From Desulfobacter sp. (GTDB lineage: Bacteria > Desulfobacterota > Desulfobacteria > Desulfobacterales > Desulfobacteraceae): a DNA stretch of 64,000 nt. Position 1 is the first letter of the stretch. Every line of letters begins with the position of its first letter. Under the pieces are notes generated by a model. The model had not been told where the DNA came from. It did no database searches and saw only the letters and a program-made list of their open reading frames with translations. The stretch spans positions 248,001-312,000 of the forward strand of contig CP054837.1 of assembly GCA_028768525.1 (NCBI GenBank), given 5' to 3'. This document shows, piece after piece, positions 36,110 to 45,539 of the stretch. The position numbers and the translations under genes are program-made.

Positions 36110-36886
36110 ATGAATAACAAGCGCACACTTTTTGCAATTGCAATCCTGATGTTCACCGCCTTAACTTTGGCGACCGGATGCAATGAAAAAGAGAAAAAAC
36201 AGGACACCGCCTTGGATCAGATTAAAAAGGCCGGTGTGATCACCGTGGCCACCAGCCCGGATTACCCGCCCTTTGAAACCAAAGATGAAAAAGGAAAAAT
36301 CGTAGGCTTTGACATCGATCTGATCAAGGCCGTGGCTGAAAAGATAGGGGTGAAAACCGATATTAAGGGAATGCCCTTTGACCGAATCATTACCGAAGTG
36401 GGAAAGGGGATGGTCGATATCGGAATGTCAGGCCTCTCCATCACCGGCGCCAGGAAAATCCAGGTCCAATTCTCCACCCCCTATATTGTCACCTCCCAGG
36501 TGGTGATGGTTGCCGGAAGCTCCCCCATCCAAACCCTTGGAAACATGGACGGTAAAATCGTTGCTGCTGTCAAGGCCACCACCGCCATAGATTCGGCCCA
36601 GCTCATCGACGGCGCCCAGCTGAAGGCCGTGGACAGTTTAAGCACCGCCGTCTCCCTGCTTGAAACCGGCAAAGCCGACGCTGTTGTCCTGGAGGATGCC
36701 ATTGCCAACACCTATGTATCGGCCAAGGGGTTCAGAATCCTGATCACCCCGCTTCAGCGCGAGGAGATCGCCGTTGCCATGGGCAAGGACAAGGCCGCCC
36801 TGCAGCGGGAAATCGACACGGCCCTCTCTGAGCTGATAGAGGACGGCACCTACGACCGCCTCAAGGCGAAGTGGCAGGTGATCTAG
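36110..36886 (+). CDS. Amino-acid ABC-type solute-binding lipoprotein (SBP_bac_3), orphan
   Basis: This 258-residue lipoprotein has a lipobox LATGC with acylated C24, followed by a charged tether (NEKEKKQ), and a canonical amino-acid receptor fold: VATSPDYPPFETKDEKGKIVGFDIDLIKAVAEKIG, then DIGMSGLSITGARK and LIEDGTYDRLKAKW at the C-terminus. These match polar amino-acid binding proteins such as GlnH and ArtJ. AGGAG precedes the ATG. No permease or ATPase gene follows, so its partner is elsewhere or it has a sensory function. A hairpin follows the stop codon. Confidence 0.92.
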   Translation: MNNKRTLFAIAILMFTALTLATGCNEKEKKQDTALDQIKKAGVITVATSPDYPPFETKDEKGKIVGFDIDLIKAVAEKIGVKTDIKGMPFDRIITEVGKGMVDIGMSGLSITGARKIQVQFSTPYIVTSQVVMVAGSSPIQTLGNMDGKIVAAVKATTAIDSAQLIDGAQLKAVDSLSTAVSLLETGKADAVVLEDAIANTYVSAKGFRILITPLQREEIAVAMGKDKAALQREIDTALSELIEDGTYDRLKAKWQVI

Positions 36887-36907
36887 CCTGAAATCCACCC
36901 TCGTCAT

Positions 36908-36939
36908 CCCGGTATTTTCCATGCCCATAAAATACCGGG
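36908..36939 (+). terminator. Hairpin after the lipoprotein gene
   Basis: An 11-bp perfect stem (36908-36918 with 36929-36939) and 10-nt loop lie 22 bp after the stop codon. There is no following T run, so termination strength is doubtful. Confidence 0.55.
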
Positions 36940-37003
36940 GTGCCCAGCCCATTTGACTTTAGCCTTGGGCTATGGTTATTTCATGATAAAAAAAGGACGG
37001 ACA

Positions 37004-38077
37004 ATGAAAAAATACCTGATTCCCCTGGCTATAGTACTCCTTGCCCTGCCCTTCATTGGCATCTCTTCCGCGCAGATATACAAGTACAAAGATGCGCAGG
37101 GCAACTGGATTTTCACCGACACCCCGCCTGCCGGGCAGCAGTCCCTGAATACCCTGGACGGCACCGTTGATGCCGGGAATACGGATCTGGCCGGCCGGAT
37201 GAAGAAAAAATTCCGCCCGAGGACAGGGGTTGAAACCGCTTCCCTCTCTGTCATGACCATCCGCAGTCCCGCCGGTACCGGTTCAGGATTTTTCATCACC
37301 CCCACGGGCTATATCATCACCAACAAACATGTGATCCGGGGCAGCCAGGGCGACACCCAGCGGGCCAGGCAGCAGTTTGACAAGGCCGACCAGCAGCTCA
37401 AAGACTATACTGCCTATTTTTCCAAGGAAAAGGCCCAGCTCGAAAAAATCCAAACCTACCTCGCCCGGTTCCGCACCTATATCGCCTCCCTGGAAAGCGG
37501 TGCCCTGAAAAAAAACGAAGAGGCGAAATATGCCGTGGTTGAAAAGGACTACCAGCGCCGGAAACAGATTTACAACCAGCGGCTCCGGGAATTCAACAGC
37601 CGGAAAAACGACTACCAACGGCAGAAATCGGATTTTCACCGCAGGACCAATACCGCAAGCCGGGCCAGGCATTTCACGGCCATCCTCAAGGATGGTTCAA
37701 CCCACGATGTCTACCTGGTTGCGGTCAGCAAACAATACGATCTTGCCCTGCTTAAACTGGACCGGTATACAACGCCCCGTCTTTTACCAGCCCACCGCGG
37801 CGGCGCCCGCCAGGGCATGCCCGCCTTTGCCATCGGCAGCCCCATCGGCCTGAAGGATTCGGTGTCCTCGGGCATCGTTTCCGGCATGGAACGGGGGTAT
37901 ATCCAAACCAATGCCCAGATCTATCCGGGAAACAGCGGCGGCCCCCTGGTCACCGAAGAGGGCCGGGTCATGGGCATCAATACCATGAAGGAACTGACCC
38001 GCAATTTTGAAGGCCTGGGCTTTGCCATCCCTATCGGGCTGGCCCTCCAGGAATTTTCAAGATTCATCTCACCCTAA
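37004..38077 (+). CDS. Exported trypsin-like serine protease with DUF4124 and an internal coiled coil
   Basis: This 357-residue protein has a signal peptide (MKKYLIPLAIVLLALPFIGISSA), a DUF4124 segment (QIYKYKDAQGNWIFTDTPP, residues 24-42) and a chymotrypsin/HtrA-fold protease. The catalytic triad is H109 (ITNKHVI), D246 (QYDLALLKLD) and S311 (PGNSGGPLV). Between His and Asp, where homologues have a short loop, residues about 116-215 form a long highly charged Gln/Lys/Arg/Tyr-rich coiled coil. No PDZ domain follows. The start at 37004 has AAGGACGG upstream and gives the signal peptide; an earlier in-frame start lacks both. A periplasmic quality-control or signalling protease is likely; whether the coil gates, oligomerises or anchors it is unknown. 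Confidence 0.88.
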   Translation: MKKYLIPLAIVLLALPFIGISSAQIYKYKDAQGNWIFTDTPPAGQQSLNTLDGTVDAGNTDLAGRMKKKFRPRTGVETASLSVMTIRSPAGTGSGFFITPTGYIITNKHVIRGSQGDTQRARQQFDKADQQLKDYTAYFSKEKAQLEKIQTYLARFRTYIASLESGALKKNEEAKYAVVEKDYQRRKQIYNQRLREFNSRKNDYQRQKSDFHRRTNTASRARHFTAILKDGSTHDVYLVAVSKQYDLALLKLDRYTTPRLLPAHRGGARQGMPAFAIGSPIGLKDSVSSGIVSGMERGYIQTNAQIYPGNSGGPLVTEEGRVMGINTMKELTRNFEGLGFAIPIGLALQEFSRFISP

Positions 38078-38226
38078 TTCATTGTCCTAGAAGCTAGGGC
38101 TCACAGAGTATTCAGTGAGTTAAATGTCTTATTCTTCCATGGAAGCTCAAACAAATTGGGGTGGAAGGATTTCAGCGAAATGAGTGGAGGGCCGGTTGAA
38201 TACCCGATGAAGTAATCACCGCAGCT

Positions 38227-41200
38227 TTATGCATCGCCGCCTGTGTATCTTGTCAAAAGATCCAGGGTGGCCTTGTCCGGCTCGGCATCCAGTTCGGATC
38301 TCAGGGCGGCCCGGCACTGGTGGTACAGGCGCACCACCTCCCCTTTCAGCCCGGCCTCCCCGTAATGGGCCATGAGATGCCGGAATGCCTCTTCACGGCA
38401 GCAGTCCAGGGTTAGCACCGCCTGCCAGGTATTTGCGGCCGCCTGAAGCTGGTTGAGTTGCCGGTGAAGCGCGGCTTTTTTTTCCAGAATTTCAATGCAC
38501 TTGTGCCGATAAAACTCCCGATGGTGGCCCACCCATTCCAGATAAAGGTCATCGGCAAAGTATTCGCCCCCGTATAATTCCCAGGCCCTGTCAAAGGCAT
38601 CAATGGCCTTTTCCGGTTCATTGCCTGCCTCAAGCCTGCAGCCCTGGGAATAGGCGTCCAGAAAATCCTGGGTATCCAGCCGGACCAGATCCGGATCAAG
38701 GGAGACCCGTCCGGATTTCTGAGCGATATAGACATACCCGAAATTTTTTACCGGATCAGGTTCCAGCGCCTTTCTCAACCGGTGGAGATTGATTTTGAAA
38801 TTTTTATCCCCGGCTGCGGCAGCGGCCCCTGGCCATAGGGAATCAATGAGCACCTCCTTGGGTATCTCCTCCCTCCCCTTGAGCACCATGGCCTTGAGCA
38901 GGAGAAGGGGCTTGGCTCCGCCGAAAAGGGAAGGCATAAGCTCACGCCCCCCAAGGCTCACCCGGAAACTGCCCAGGGTCCGGATGAAAACCGGTGGCTG
39001 GGCCGCCCTGTAAAGGGGTTCCAGCCGTCCGGCCAGGGTCGCCTGTTCTTTCTTCCCTGCCCGTTCCAGGCAGGTGGTGATCCCCGCTTTCACAGCCCCG
39101 CCAAGGCTATGGTCCTTGGCCGCATTGAAATATGCCGTCAAACCGCCGGGAACCGCCCCTGCAGCCGCAGCCGCTGCCAGGGACCGCCCCAGAAGGCCGG
39201 CACCCAGAAACGGAAAATTGAGATACCGGTTTTCCACAGCCTTTTCAAATCCTTCGGCGAACCAGGCGGCTCCGTCTTCACCTTTTTCAACGGCGATCAG
39301 CCCAAGCACCAGGTCCGTTTCGCAGAGGCTGAGATCCGAACCGATGCCCCTGAAATATTCCAGGACTTGTTCAAGCAAAGGAACTGCAGCCCCGTATTCT
39401 CCTAAGTGGAAGAGGGAAATACCCAGCACCTGGCGGGCCAGATTCAGATGGATATCCCCCCGCATGCGCCGCCCCAGTTCCCTGACTGCCGCCTGGGCCG
39501 CATCAACGGCCCGGCGGTATTCCCCCTGGGAAAGCCAGGTCACCGCCTTGATGCGGTGGGCCACTCCGAGGTAGAACTCATTGCCTTCGAGGATGGAAAA
39601 ATCCGACAGGTGATCGGCGGTCTGAAGGGCCTGGTCGTATTGTCCCCTGGCAGTATGGTAAATGGCCTTGGCCTCCACAAATCCAGGGTAAAGGAAAATA
39701 AGGCCGAATTTTTCAATATCCTCCTCGGCCCTTGCCAGGAGCCGGCCCGCCGTATCCAGTTCCCCCCGTTTCAGGGCAAAATCGATATTGGTGATATTGT
39801 TCAGTGCCCTGTATTCAGGAAAAGGCTCCTCTCCGGTGGAGGCGGATATTCTGTCCAGCATTTCCCTGGCCCCGGAAAAGTCTCCGGACTGGACAAAGCC
39901 CAGGGTCAGAATCACCGATGCATTGAGCAGCAGGTCCCTGTTTTCAATTCCCCTGGCCAGTAGCATGGCGTTGCGGCAGGCGGAAATCCCCTTTGGTATA
40001 TCCCCGTTGCCGGTGATATAGCCCAGGCCGATCTGCTGCCAGAGAAGGGTCCTGGCCCAGGTATACCGCTGTTTGCCCTGCATGGCCGTCAAGGCATCTT
40101 CTCCCTGGCGGATCCATTTTAGAATCACCGTGGCCGGCTGCCGGATAAACACGGCCGCTTCGATGAGATAGGCCAGGCAAAGCAGGGTTCCCCTGAGGTC
40201 CCCCCTGTCCCGGAACAGGTCTAATGCCTGCTTAAATGCGGTAATATTGGCTTTCCCTCCCTTGATCCGCCGGGCGGCCGTTGCGAAAAAAATAAGCCAT
40301 GGGTCTTTGGCGGTCATTTCGGCAGGCAGGGCCTGTATCCATTCAAAGAGAAGCTCCGACCGGCCCTTGATCAGATCGCCGGTCCCCTTGATGCGTATAA
40401 TCTCGGCAACTCTGTCATGGGCGCCGGCCGCCATGAAAAAATCAACGGCCTTGTCATGGTCCCGGTGCTCCCAGCAGATCTGTCCGGCCCACTCATTCAG
40501 TGCACAAATCGCCTCGCCGGTCCGGGTGGCCCGCAGATCCGCGGCCAGAAACTCCCGGAACAGATTATTGTACCTGAACACCGGCCACCGGGGATGGGGG
40601 CTGATCTTCCTGACAAAAAGATTTCGCCGTTCAAGCCCCTCCAAAAGGGCACAGGGATCTGCATCCGTGAAAAATTCGGAAAGCACCCGGGTGTCCAATT
40701 CATCAAAGAGGGAGGTTTCCATGAGAAAGGCCCTCAACTCCGGCGCAAGGTTCCGGTAGATTTCGTCGGAAAAATAGGAAAAGGCCTCGGAACTCAGCCG
40801 GTCCGGAAGCTGATCCAGATCCGGGTCAGTGCGCATGGATTCAGAGACCAGCACCAGACCGCCGGCCCAGCCTTCAGTGATGGCCAGGATTTTTTCGATG
40901 TCCTCCCCGCCGAGGGACGATTTCTCTCCGGCAATGGGCGTCCGGAAAAACGCCATTGCTTCCTGCCGGGTGAAGGCCAGATCCTCATTGGTGAGTGTAA
41001 TCAATTGTTTTTTTATTTTAAACCGGCTCAGGTTCAGGGGAGGGATCGTTCTTGATAGGAAAAAAAACCGCACATGGTCCGGGGCATCCCTGAGCAAAGC
41101 CTCAATGAATTCATAGGCAGATCCGTCCGGGGCCAGGGACTCCATGTCGTCAAGGACAAGGTTCAGTCCCGGTGGGGTCCCGCCCTCCCACCGGCCCATG

Positions 41201-41538
41201 GCCGTGGTGAGGGTCTCAATCTGCCGGAGCAGGTCTTTACTGCTGCCAAGGGTAATGTGGGGCGGATGTTTAGCCTGTCCCGACGCCCTGACCTCCCGGT
41301 CCAGGCCGCGGTGGAGCATATCGAACAACACCCCGTGGTCCGAGGCGGCCCGGTTCAGATGGAACCAGCTGCTGGGCGCCTCCTGGGCGGCAAGATAATC
41401 CGCCACCAATGTGGTTTTCCCCTGGGCGGCCTGGCCGGTTACCAGAACGATCCGGCAGGGGGCGGCCATCCGTTCAAAGAGCCTGGGCCTGTGAAGCACC
41501 TCTCCCACATGGGGGATATTGCCCGGAACGACGGTCAA
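38227..41538 (-). CDS. STAND ATPase transcriptional regulator with TPR region and C-terminal BTAD domain
   Basis: This 1103-residue regulator starts with a STAND/NB-ARC-like ATPase (Walker A GQAAQGKTT at 35-43; LVLDDMESLAPDG Walker B-like), followed by a MalT-like helical region and a long TPR array (about 350-830). The C-terminal 250 residues form an OmpR-type winged helix (about 850-940: LGSFRVSLGGREL, then KEVLIDSLWP) and a bacterial transcriptional activation domain (BTAD; to the end). Such proteins integrate ligand or partner signals through ATP-driven oligomerisation and bind DNA through the winged helix. The gene is last in a four-gene operon, overlapping the REC-STAS gene by 4 bp (ATGA), so its activity is probably set by that pathway. 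Confidence 0.9.
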   Translation of the reverse strand: MTVVPGNIPHVGEVLHRPRLFERMAAPCRIVLVTGQAAQGKTTLVADYLAAQEAPSSWFHLNRAASDHGVLFDMLHRGLDREVRASGQAKHPPHITLGSSKDLLRQIETLTTAMGRWEGGTPPGLNLVLDDMESLAPDGSAYEFIEALLRDAPDHVRFFFLSRTIPPLNLSRFKIKKQLITLTNEDLAFTRQEAMAFFRTPIAGEKSSLGGEDIEKILAITEGWAGGLVLVSESMRTDPDLDQLPDRLSSEAFSYFSDEIYRNLAPELRAFLMETSLFDELDTRVLSEFFTDADPCALLEGLERRNLFVRKISPHPRWPVFRYNNLFREFLAADLRATRTGEAICALNEWAGQICWEHRDHDKAVDFFMAAGAHDRVAEIIRIKGTGDLIKGRSELLFEWIQALPAEMTAKDPWLIFFATAARRIKGGKANITAFKQALDLFRDRGDLRGTLLCLAYLIEAAVFIRQPATVILKWIRQGEDALTAMQGKQRYTWARTLLWQQIGLGYITGNGDIPKGISACRNAMLLARGIENRDLLLNASVILTLGFVQSGDFSGAREMLDRISASTGEEPFPEYRALNNITNIDFALKRGELDTAGRLLARAEEDIEKFGLIFLYPGFVEAKAIYHTARGQYDQALQTADHLSDFSILEGNEFYLGVAHRIKAVTWLSQGEYRRAVDAAQAAVRELGRRMRGDIHLNLARQVLGISLFHLGEYGAAVPLLEQVLEYFRGIGSDLSLCETDLVLGLIAVEKGEDGAAWFAEGFEKAVENRYLNFPFLGAGLLGRSLAAAAAAGAVPGGLTAYFNAAKDHSLGGAVKAGITTCLERAGKKEQATLAGRLEPLYRAAQPPVFIRTLGSFRVSLGGRELMPSLFGGAKPLLLLKAMVLKGREEIPKEVLIDSLWPGAAAAAGDKNFKINLHRLRKALEPDPVKNFGYVYIAQKSGRVSLDPDLVRLDTQDFLDAYSQGCRLEAGNEPEKAIDAFDRAWELYGGEYFADDLYLEWVGHHREFYRHKCIEILEKKAALHRQLNQLQAAANTWQAVLTLDCCREEAFRHLMAHYGEAGLKGEVVRLYHQCRAALRSELDAEPDKATLDLLTRYTGGDA

Positions 41539-42248
41539 AGCCCGGGCTCCTGGACATCGGCGGGATGAATCTTTGCAAATTTATGGATGCCAGCCATTTC
41601 GAAAAACCGGATATAGTTGAATCCCAGTCCCTTCATTTCCAGATGGATGCCCTTTTCCACCGCCCGCTGGAGCACCGCCGTAAGCAGTGCCATCCCTGAC
41701 CGGTCAATGGAAAATTCCGGATCAAAGTCCATTACAAGGACCTCCCCCCGGGCCATGCCTTCAAACACCCTTCCCAGGGCAGCTTGGCCCTCTCCGGTGA
41801 GCCGCCCTGTAACACGGCAGAGATTTCCCCCGGATGCGAAACGGCTGTCAGTTTCCAGGGCCAGCCCAAAGGCTTTGTTTCCGTCTCCCAGCGACCGTTT
41901 TTCAGCCCTCAGCAAAGCGGAATTCAATGCCTGGCGCTCCACCGGCTTATTGATGAAATCCGAGGCATCCATATCCATGGCATCCAGGGCCCGGTTCATA
42001 TCTCCGTGGCCGGTGATGATGATCACCTGGCAGTCCGGATCCGCCCTGCGGATCCGCCCCAGCACCTCAAGACCGTCCATGCCCGGCATGCGGATATCGG
42101 TAAATACGATGTCCGGCCTCAGGGTATTAAAAAGAGCCAGTCCTTCCTCCCCGTCGCTGGCCGTGTGGACCTCATAGCCATAGGCGGCCAAAAAAAGCCG
42201 GAACATGGACAGGGTCGGTTTTTCATCATCAATGACAAGTATTTTCAT
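41535..42248 (-). CDS. Response regulator with receiver and STAS-like domain
   Basis: This 237-residue cytoplasmic protein has a receiver domain (Asp51 in IVFTDIRMPGMDG; conserved Lys in INKP) and a C-terminal STAS-like domain (about 130-230): VLVMDFDPEFSIDRSGMALLTAVLQRAVEKG, then NYIRFFEMAGIHKF. The STAS loop keeps the serine that is phosphorylated in SpoIIAA-like antagonists (DRSG in place of DSSG). No DNA-binding domain is present, so output is likely by protein contact, most simply with the STAND-BTAD regulator whose gene overlaps its end. The start overlaps the kinase stop by 4 bp. Confidence 0.85.
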   Translation of the reverse strand: MKILVIDDEKPTLSMFRLFLAAYGYEVHTASDGEEGLALFNTLRPDIVFTDIRMPGMDGLEVLGRIRRADPDCQVIIITGHGDMNRALDAMDMDASDFINKPVERQALNSALLRAEKRSLGDGNKAFGLALETDSRFASGGNLCRVTGRLTGEGQAALGRVFEGMARGEVLVMDFDPEFSIDRSGMALLTAVLQRAVEKGIHLEMKGLGFNYIRFFEMAGIHKFAKIHPADVQEPGL

Positions 42249-44128
42249 CTGTTCTCCTTATCAGGGACATTGCCGGCCCCATGGGCAGGGAAGACGAGCC
42301 TGAACACGGCCCCCTCCCCCACCTTGCTTTCCACGCTGATGGTGCCGTTGTAGTCCCGGACAATACCCTGGACAATGGGCAGTCCGAGCCCCAGGCCCTC
42401 CCCCATCTCCTTGGTGGTAAAAAAAGAGTCGAATATGGTCTCAATCCGTTCCGGTTCAATCCCGGTGCCGTTGTCTTTGATATGTAATACAACGGTTTTC
42501 CGGTCGGTGAAAGTGGCAATTGTAATTTTCCCCCGGCGGATGTCGCTGCCGGCTTCCACCCGTTCGTTCACCGCATCTCTGGCATTGGTCACCAGGTTGA
42601 AAATCACCTGTTCCAGCCGGTTGTTGTGGGCCAGAACCATGGGCAGATCTTCATCAAGGTCAAGCTGAAAATCAATATTCTGCAGGGCAATCTGCCGGCC
42701 GATGATCTTATGGACCGCCCTGGCACAATCGTTGAGGCTGATCACCTCCCTGGAAAAATCCGCCTTCCGGGCAAACCGCTTGAGCCGGTCCACAATCTCC
42801 GAGGCCCGGCTGACCTGGTCAGAAATCTCTCCCACCACCATGGTCAGATCCCCGGGGGCCACCGGCTGATGCCGTTCCTGCATCATGGCCAGGTATTCGC
42901 TCCCCATCTTAATGGCATTGAGGGGCTGGTTGATTTCGTGGGCTATTCCCACGGACATCTTCTCCAGGCTCTTCATTTTTGATGCCTGGATAAGCTGGGT
43001 ATCCTTTTCCACCAGTTCGGTGATATCCGTGGCCGCCACGATGATGACCTCCATCTCCCGGTATTCGGCCGTACCCGCGTGGATATTTACAAACAGCGTG
43101 GCCCTGTCCTTGCCGAAGGCCTCCACCTTTGAGGAAATCACAATGGATTCGCCGGGGGGATAGTCCCGGTCAAAGGTCTTGGGGTCAAGTTTCCCCAGGT
43201 CAAATAAGGTTTTTCCCCTTAATTCCTCCCTGGAATAGCCAAAGACCTCCGTGGCTTTGGGGTTGGCATCCAGGATCTCGAATTTTTCCCTGTGAACCAC
43301 AAAGATGGGATTGGGGCCGGAATGGAACAGGGACCGGTAATTTTTCCGGGATTGCCTGAGCCGGTCCGTGGACCTGGCAAGCTCCCGGGTCATCCGCATG
43401 AAGGAATCGCTTAATATGGTAATTTCGTCTCCCTTTTGCCCGGATTCCAGGGGAGGGGCGGCCGAATCGGAATGGGTTGAAAAATTGAAATCCCCCCGGG
43501 TCAAACGGTCGGTATACCGGATCAGTGAGGTTACCGGCCGGGTGATGTTCAGGGCCAGTCTGTGACTCAAAAAAAAGAACAGCATGGTCACCAGGGAGAG
43601 AAAACTCATGAATATCAGCCGGAGCCGTGCGATGAGATTGTCGATATGGGCACTGTCCAGGCCCATCTGGACTGTGCCGATGGTATAAATGCCTTCTTTT
43701 ACGGGCACGGCGAGATGAAAGACCCTGTGGCTGCCGACACGCATACTGTTGAACCGGTCATCTTCGGCAACCTCGTCAAGGGGCACCGGGGCAAACCCCT
43801 TGGGAAACCCGGTGGTAAAGGTATGGGCCAGGATATTGTCCTCCCGGTCCGTGATCACCAGGTAAACCACCACATCCCTGCGGTTTCCCAGCCGTGCATC
43901 GTAGGCAAGTCCGGTCAGTTCCGCCCGGTTCCGGGTCAATATGAAAACCCGGGAGCTGTCCGCGGTGCCCTGGGCAATCCCCACCCCCCGTTCTTTCAGT
44001 TCGCCGGTGAGGCTGGAAATCAGCAGCGCCCGGGTAAACAGCGCAATCAGCATGGAAACAATGAGCGTAAACCCCAGGCAGGAGACAAAGATCTTGTTCT
44101 TTAGGCTGAGTCTGCTGAAAAAATTCAT
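42245..44128 (-). CDS. Sensor histidine kinase (periplasmic sensor, HAMP, PAS, HisKA, HATPase)
   Basis: This 627-residue kinase has TM1 (about 15-35), a periplasmic single-Cache-like sensor (about 45-165), TM2 (about 165-187), HAMP, PAS (about 260-375), HisKA with His397 in GIAHEINQPLNAIKMG, and HATPase with GEGLGLGLPIVQGI. The HEINQP H-box belongs to the NtrB/ThiF-type PAS kinase group. It overlaps the binding-protein gene upstream (ATGA) and the REC-STAS gene downstream, so a liganded binding protein docking on the periplasmic domain is the simplest input model; this is inference. Confidence 0.94.
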   Translation of the reverse strand: MNFFSRLSLKNKIFVSCLGFTLIVSMLIALFTRALLISSLTGELKERGVGIAQGTADSSRVFILTRNRAELTGLAYDARLGNRRDVVVYLVITDREDNILAHTFTTGFPKGFAPVPLDEVAEDDRFNSMRVGSHRVFHLAVPVKEGIYTIGTVQMGLDSAHIDNLIARLRLIFMSFLSLVTMLFFFLSHRLALNITRPVTSLIRYTDRLTRGDFNFSTHSDSAAPPLESGQKGDEITILSDSFMRMTRELARSTDRLRQSRKNYRSLFHSGPNPIFVVHREKFEILDANPKATEVFGYSREELRGKTLFDLGKLDPKTFDRDYPPGESIVISSKVEAFGKDRATLFVNIHAGTAEYREMEVIIVAATDITELVEKDTQLIQASKMKSLEKMSVGIAHEINQPLNAIKMGSEYLAMMQERHQPVAPGDLTMVVGEISDQVSRASEIVDRLKRFARKADFSREVISLNDCARAVHKIIGRQIALQNIDFQLDLDEDLPMVLAHNNRLEQVIFNLVTNARDAVNERVEAGSDIRRGKITIATFTDRKTVVLHIKDNGTGIEPERIETIFDSFFTTKEMGEGLGLGLPIVQGIVRDYNGTISVESKVGEGAVFRLVFPAHGAGNVPDKENR

Positions 44129-45318
44129 GGGAGGGGCACCAGTTTTCCCTGATAGATTTTTGTGAAATAAACCCGGTCGAGTCCCTGGTAATCTCCTTTA
44201 CCAAAGGAAAGGGGGTTTTCAATGCCCAGATCAAATTCCCGTATGGATTCGATGGCTGCAATGAACTTTTTTCGGTCAAGATCCCGCCCTGCCCGCTCCA
44301 GTGCCAGCGCAAGGATCCTGGCGTTCAAAAACCCTTCCAGGCCGACAAAACTGGGTCTGGCCTGGGGATACCAGCGTTGGAGAAGACGTTTATACTCCCG
44401 GATACCCGGAAGCAGCATCCCTTTGCTGTCCGCCTCCGGCGGCGGCACCACCTGGGTCACCAGGACACCATGTCCGATGCGGCCCAGCCGCCGTGCAAGC
44501 TCGGCAGACCCCACAAAGGAAACATTGTAAAACAGGGGCGAAAAATTATCTTCCTTGGCCAGGCGGATGAATTTGGCACAGGCGTCATAGGTGCCGATCA
44601 TGACCACGGCCTGGGCCTGGGAGGAGATGATCTGTTCAAGGCCTTTTTCCACCGCCAGGGTGCCCCTGACATAGGTGCCCTTGGCCACGGGCTTGAGCCC
44701 GTATTGTTTCAGGGCGATCTCAGCCCCCCGCAGTCCGTCGAACCCGTATTCGTCGTATTGGTAGAGCACCGCCACCCGGTCCAGGCCTTTTTTCTCCACA
44801 ATCATGGAAACCGCCGCCTCAATTTCCTGGTAATAGGAGGCCCTGACATTGATGAGCAGGGGGTTGACCGGGTCCCGGAGCCTGTGGGCGCCGGTGAACA
44901 TGCCAAGAAGCGGAATCTGGGCCTCATTGACCAGGGGGATGATGCGCACCGTGGTGGGGGTGCCCACGTAGGAAAAGAGGCAGAACACCTTTTCTTCCAG
45001 GATCAGGGTCTGGGTATTGAAGAGGCAGCGGGTCGGATCGTAGCCGTCGTCCTTGGCAAAGAGCCGGATCTTCCTCCCGTGGATCCCTCCCCGGTCATTG
45101 ACATGGTTGATATATGACATGGCCCCCTGGAGCATCTGGGTGCCCAGGTATCCGGCATGGCCGCCAAGGGCAAGGGAGGAGCCGATGCGGATCTCCTTGT
45201 CCGTCACCCCGGTACGCAGGTCCATGGGGGAAAGCTGTTCCGGCCCCCTGTTGCACCCGCAGAACAGGAGCGCCGGTATCAGTGCTGCACCCCAGATGCA
45301 TTTCCAAATTTTTGCCAC
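44125..45318 (-). CDS. Branched-chain amino-acid/amide-type binding lipoprotein (Peripla_BP_6), sensor partner
   Basis: This 397-residue periplasmic-binding-protein type I protein has an N-terminal lipobox ending at C22 (ALLFCGC) and the LivJ/AmiC-like fold: IRIGSSLALGGHAGYLGTQMLQGAMSYINHVNDRGGIHGRKI, then VAVLYQYDEYGFDGLRGAEIALK. The GTG start at 45318 has AAGGGG 8 nt upstream; a longer version lacks a ribosome-binding site. The gene is first in an operon with kinase, REC-STAS and STAND-BTAD genes (ATGA overlaps throughout) and no transporter gene is present, so it is likely a ligand receptor for the kinase. Ligand unknown. Confidence 0.9.
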   Translation of the reverse strand: MAKIWKCIWGAALIPALLFCGCNRGPEQLSPMDLRTGVTDKEIRIGSSLALGGHAGYLGTQMLQGAMSYINHVNDRGGIHGRKIRLFAKDDGYDPTRCLFNTQTLILEEKVFCLFSYVGTPTTVRIIPLVNEAQIPLLGMFTGAHRLRDPVNPLLINVRASYYQEIEAAVSMIVEKKGLDRVAVLYQYDEYGFDGLRGAEIALKQYGLKPVAKGTYVRGTLAVEKGLEQIISSQAQAVVMIGTYDACAKFIRLAKEDNFSPLFYNVSFVGSAELARRLGRIGHGVLVTQVVPPPEADSKGMLLPGIREYKRLLQRWYPQARPSFVGLEGFLNARILALALERAGRDLDRKKFIAAIESIREFDLGIENPLSFGKGDYQGLDRVYFTKIYQGKLVPLP

Positions 45319-45497
45319 CCTTAAAACCCCTTGTTTTGTGCGGTTCACGCCTTTGCCAAACAATAGAGGAAGGGACAGTGAAAGTCAATCCGGTGCCGGC
45401 CCGGGAAACCATGACCCAGGCAGAAGACCGGGAAAACCACCTGTCCCGATGGCTTGGGCCGCCAGAGCCATACCCAATATAGTGCGAACCTTAAAGC

Positions 45498-45527
45498 GGA
45501 TGGGGGCCGACGGTGCGGCCCCCATCC
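45498..45527 (-). terminator. Hairpin downstream of rsgA
   Basis: A 12-bp perfect GC-rich stem (45498-45509 with 45516-45527) and 6-nt loop lies 12 bp after the rsgA stop on the minus strand. Only three T residues follow within 6 nt, so it is a moderate terminator candidate. Confidence 0.65.
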
Positions 45528-45539
45528 CATGAATGCCGG

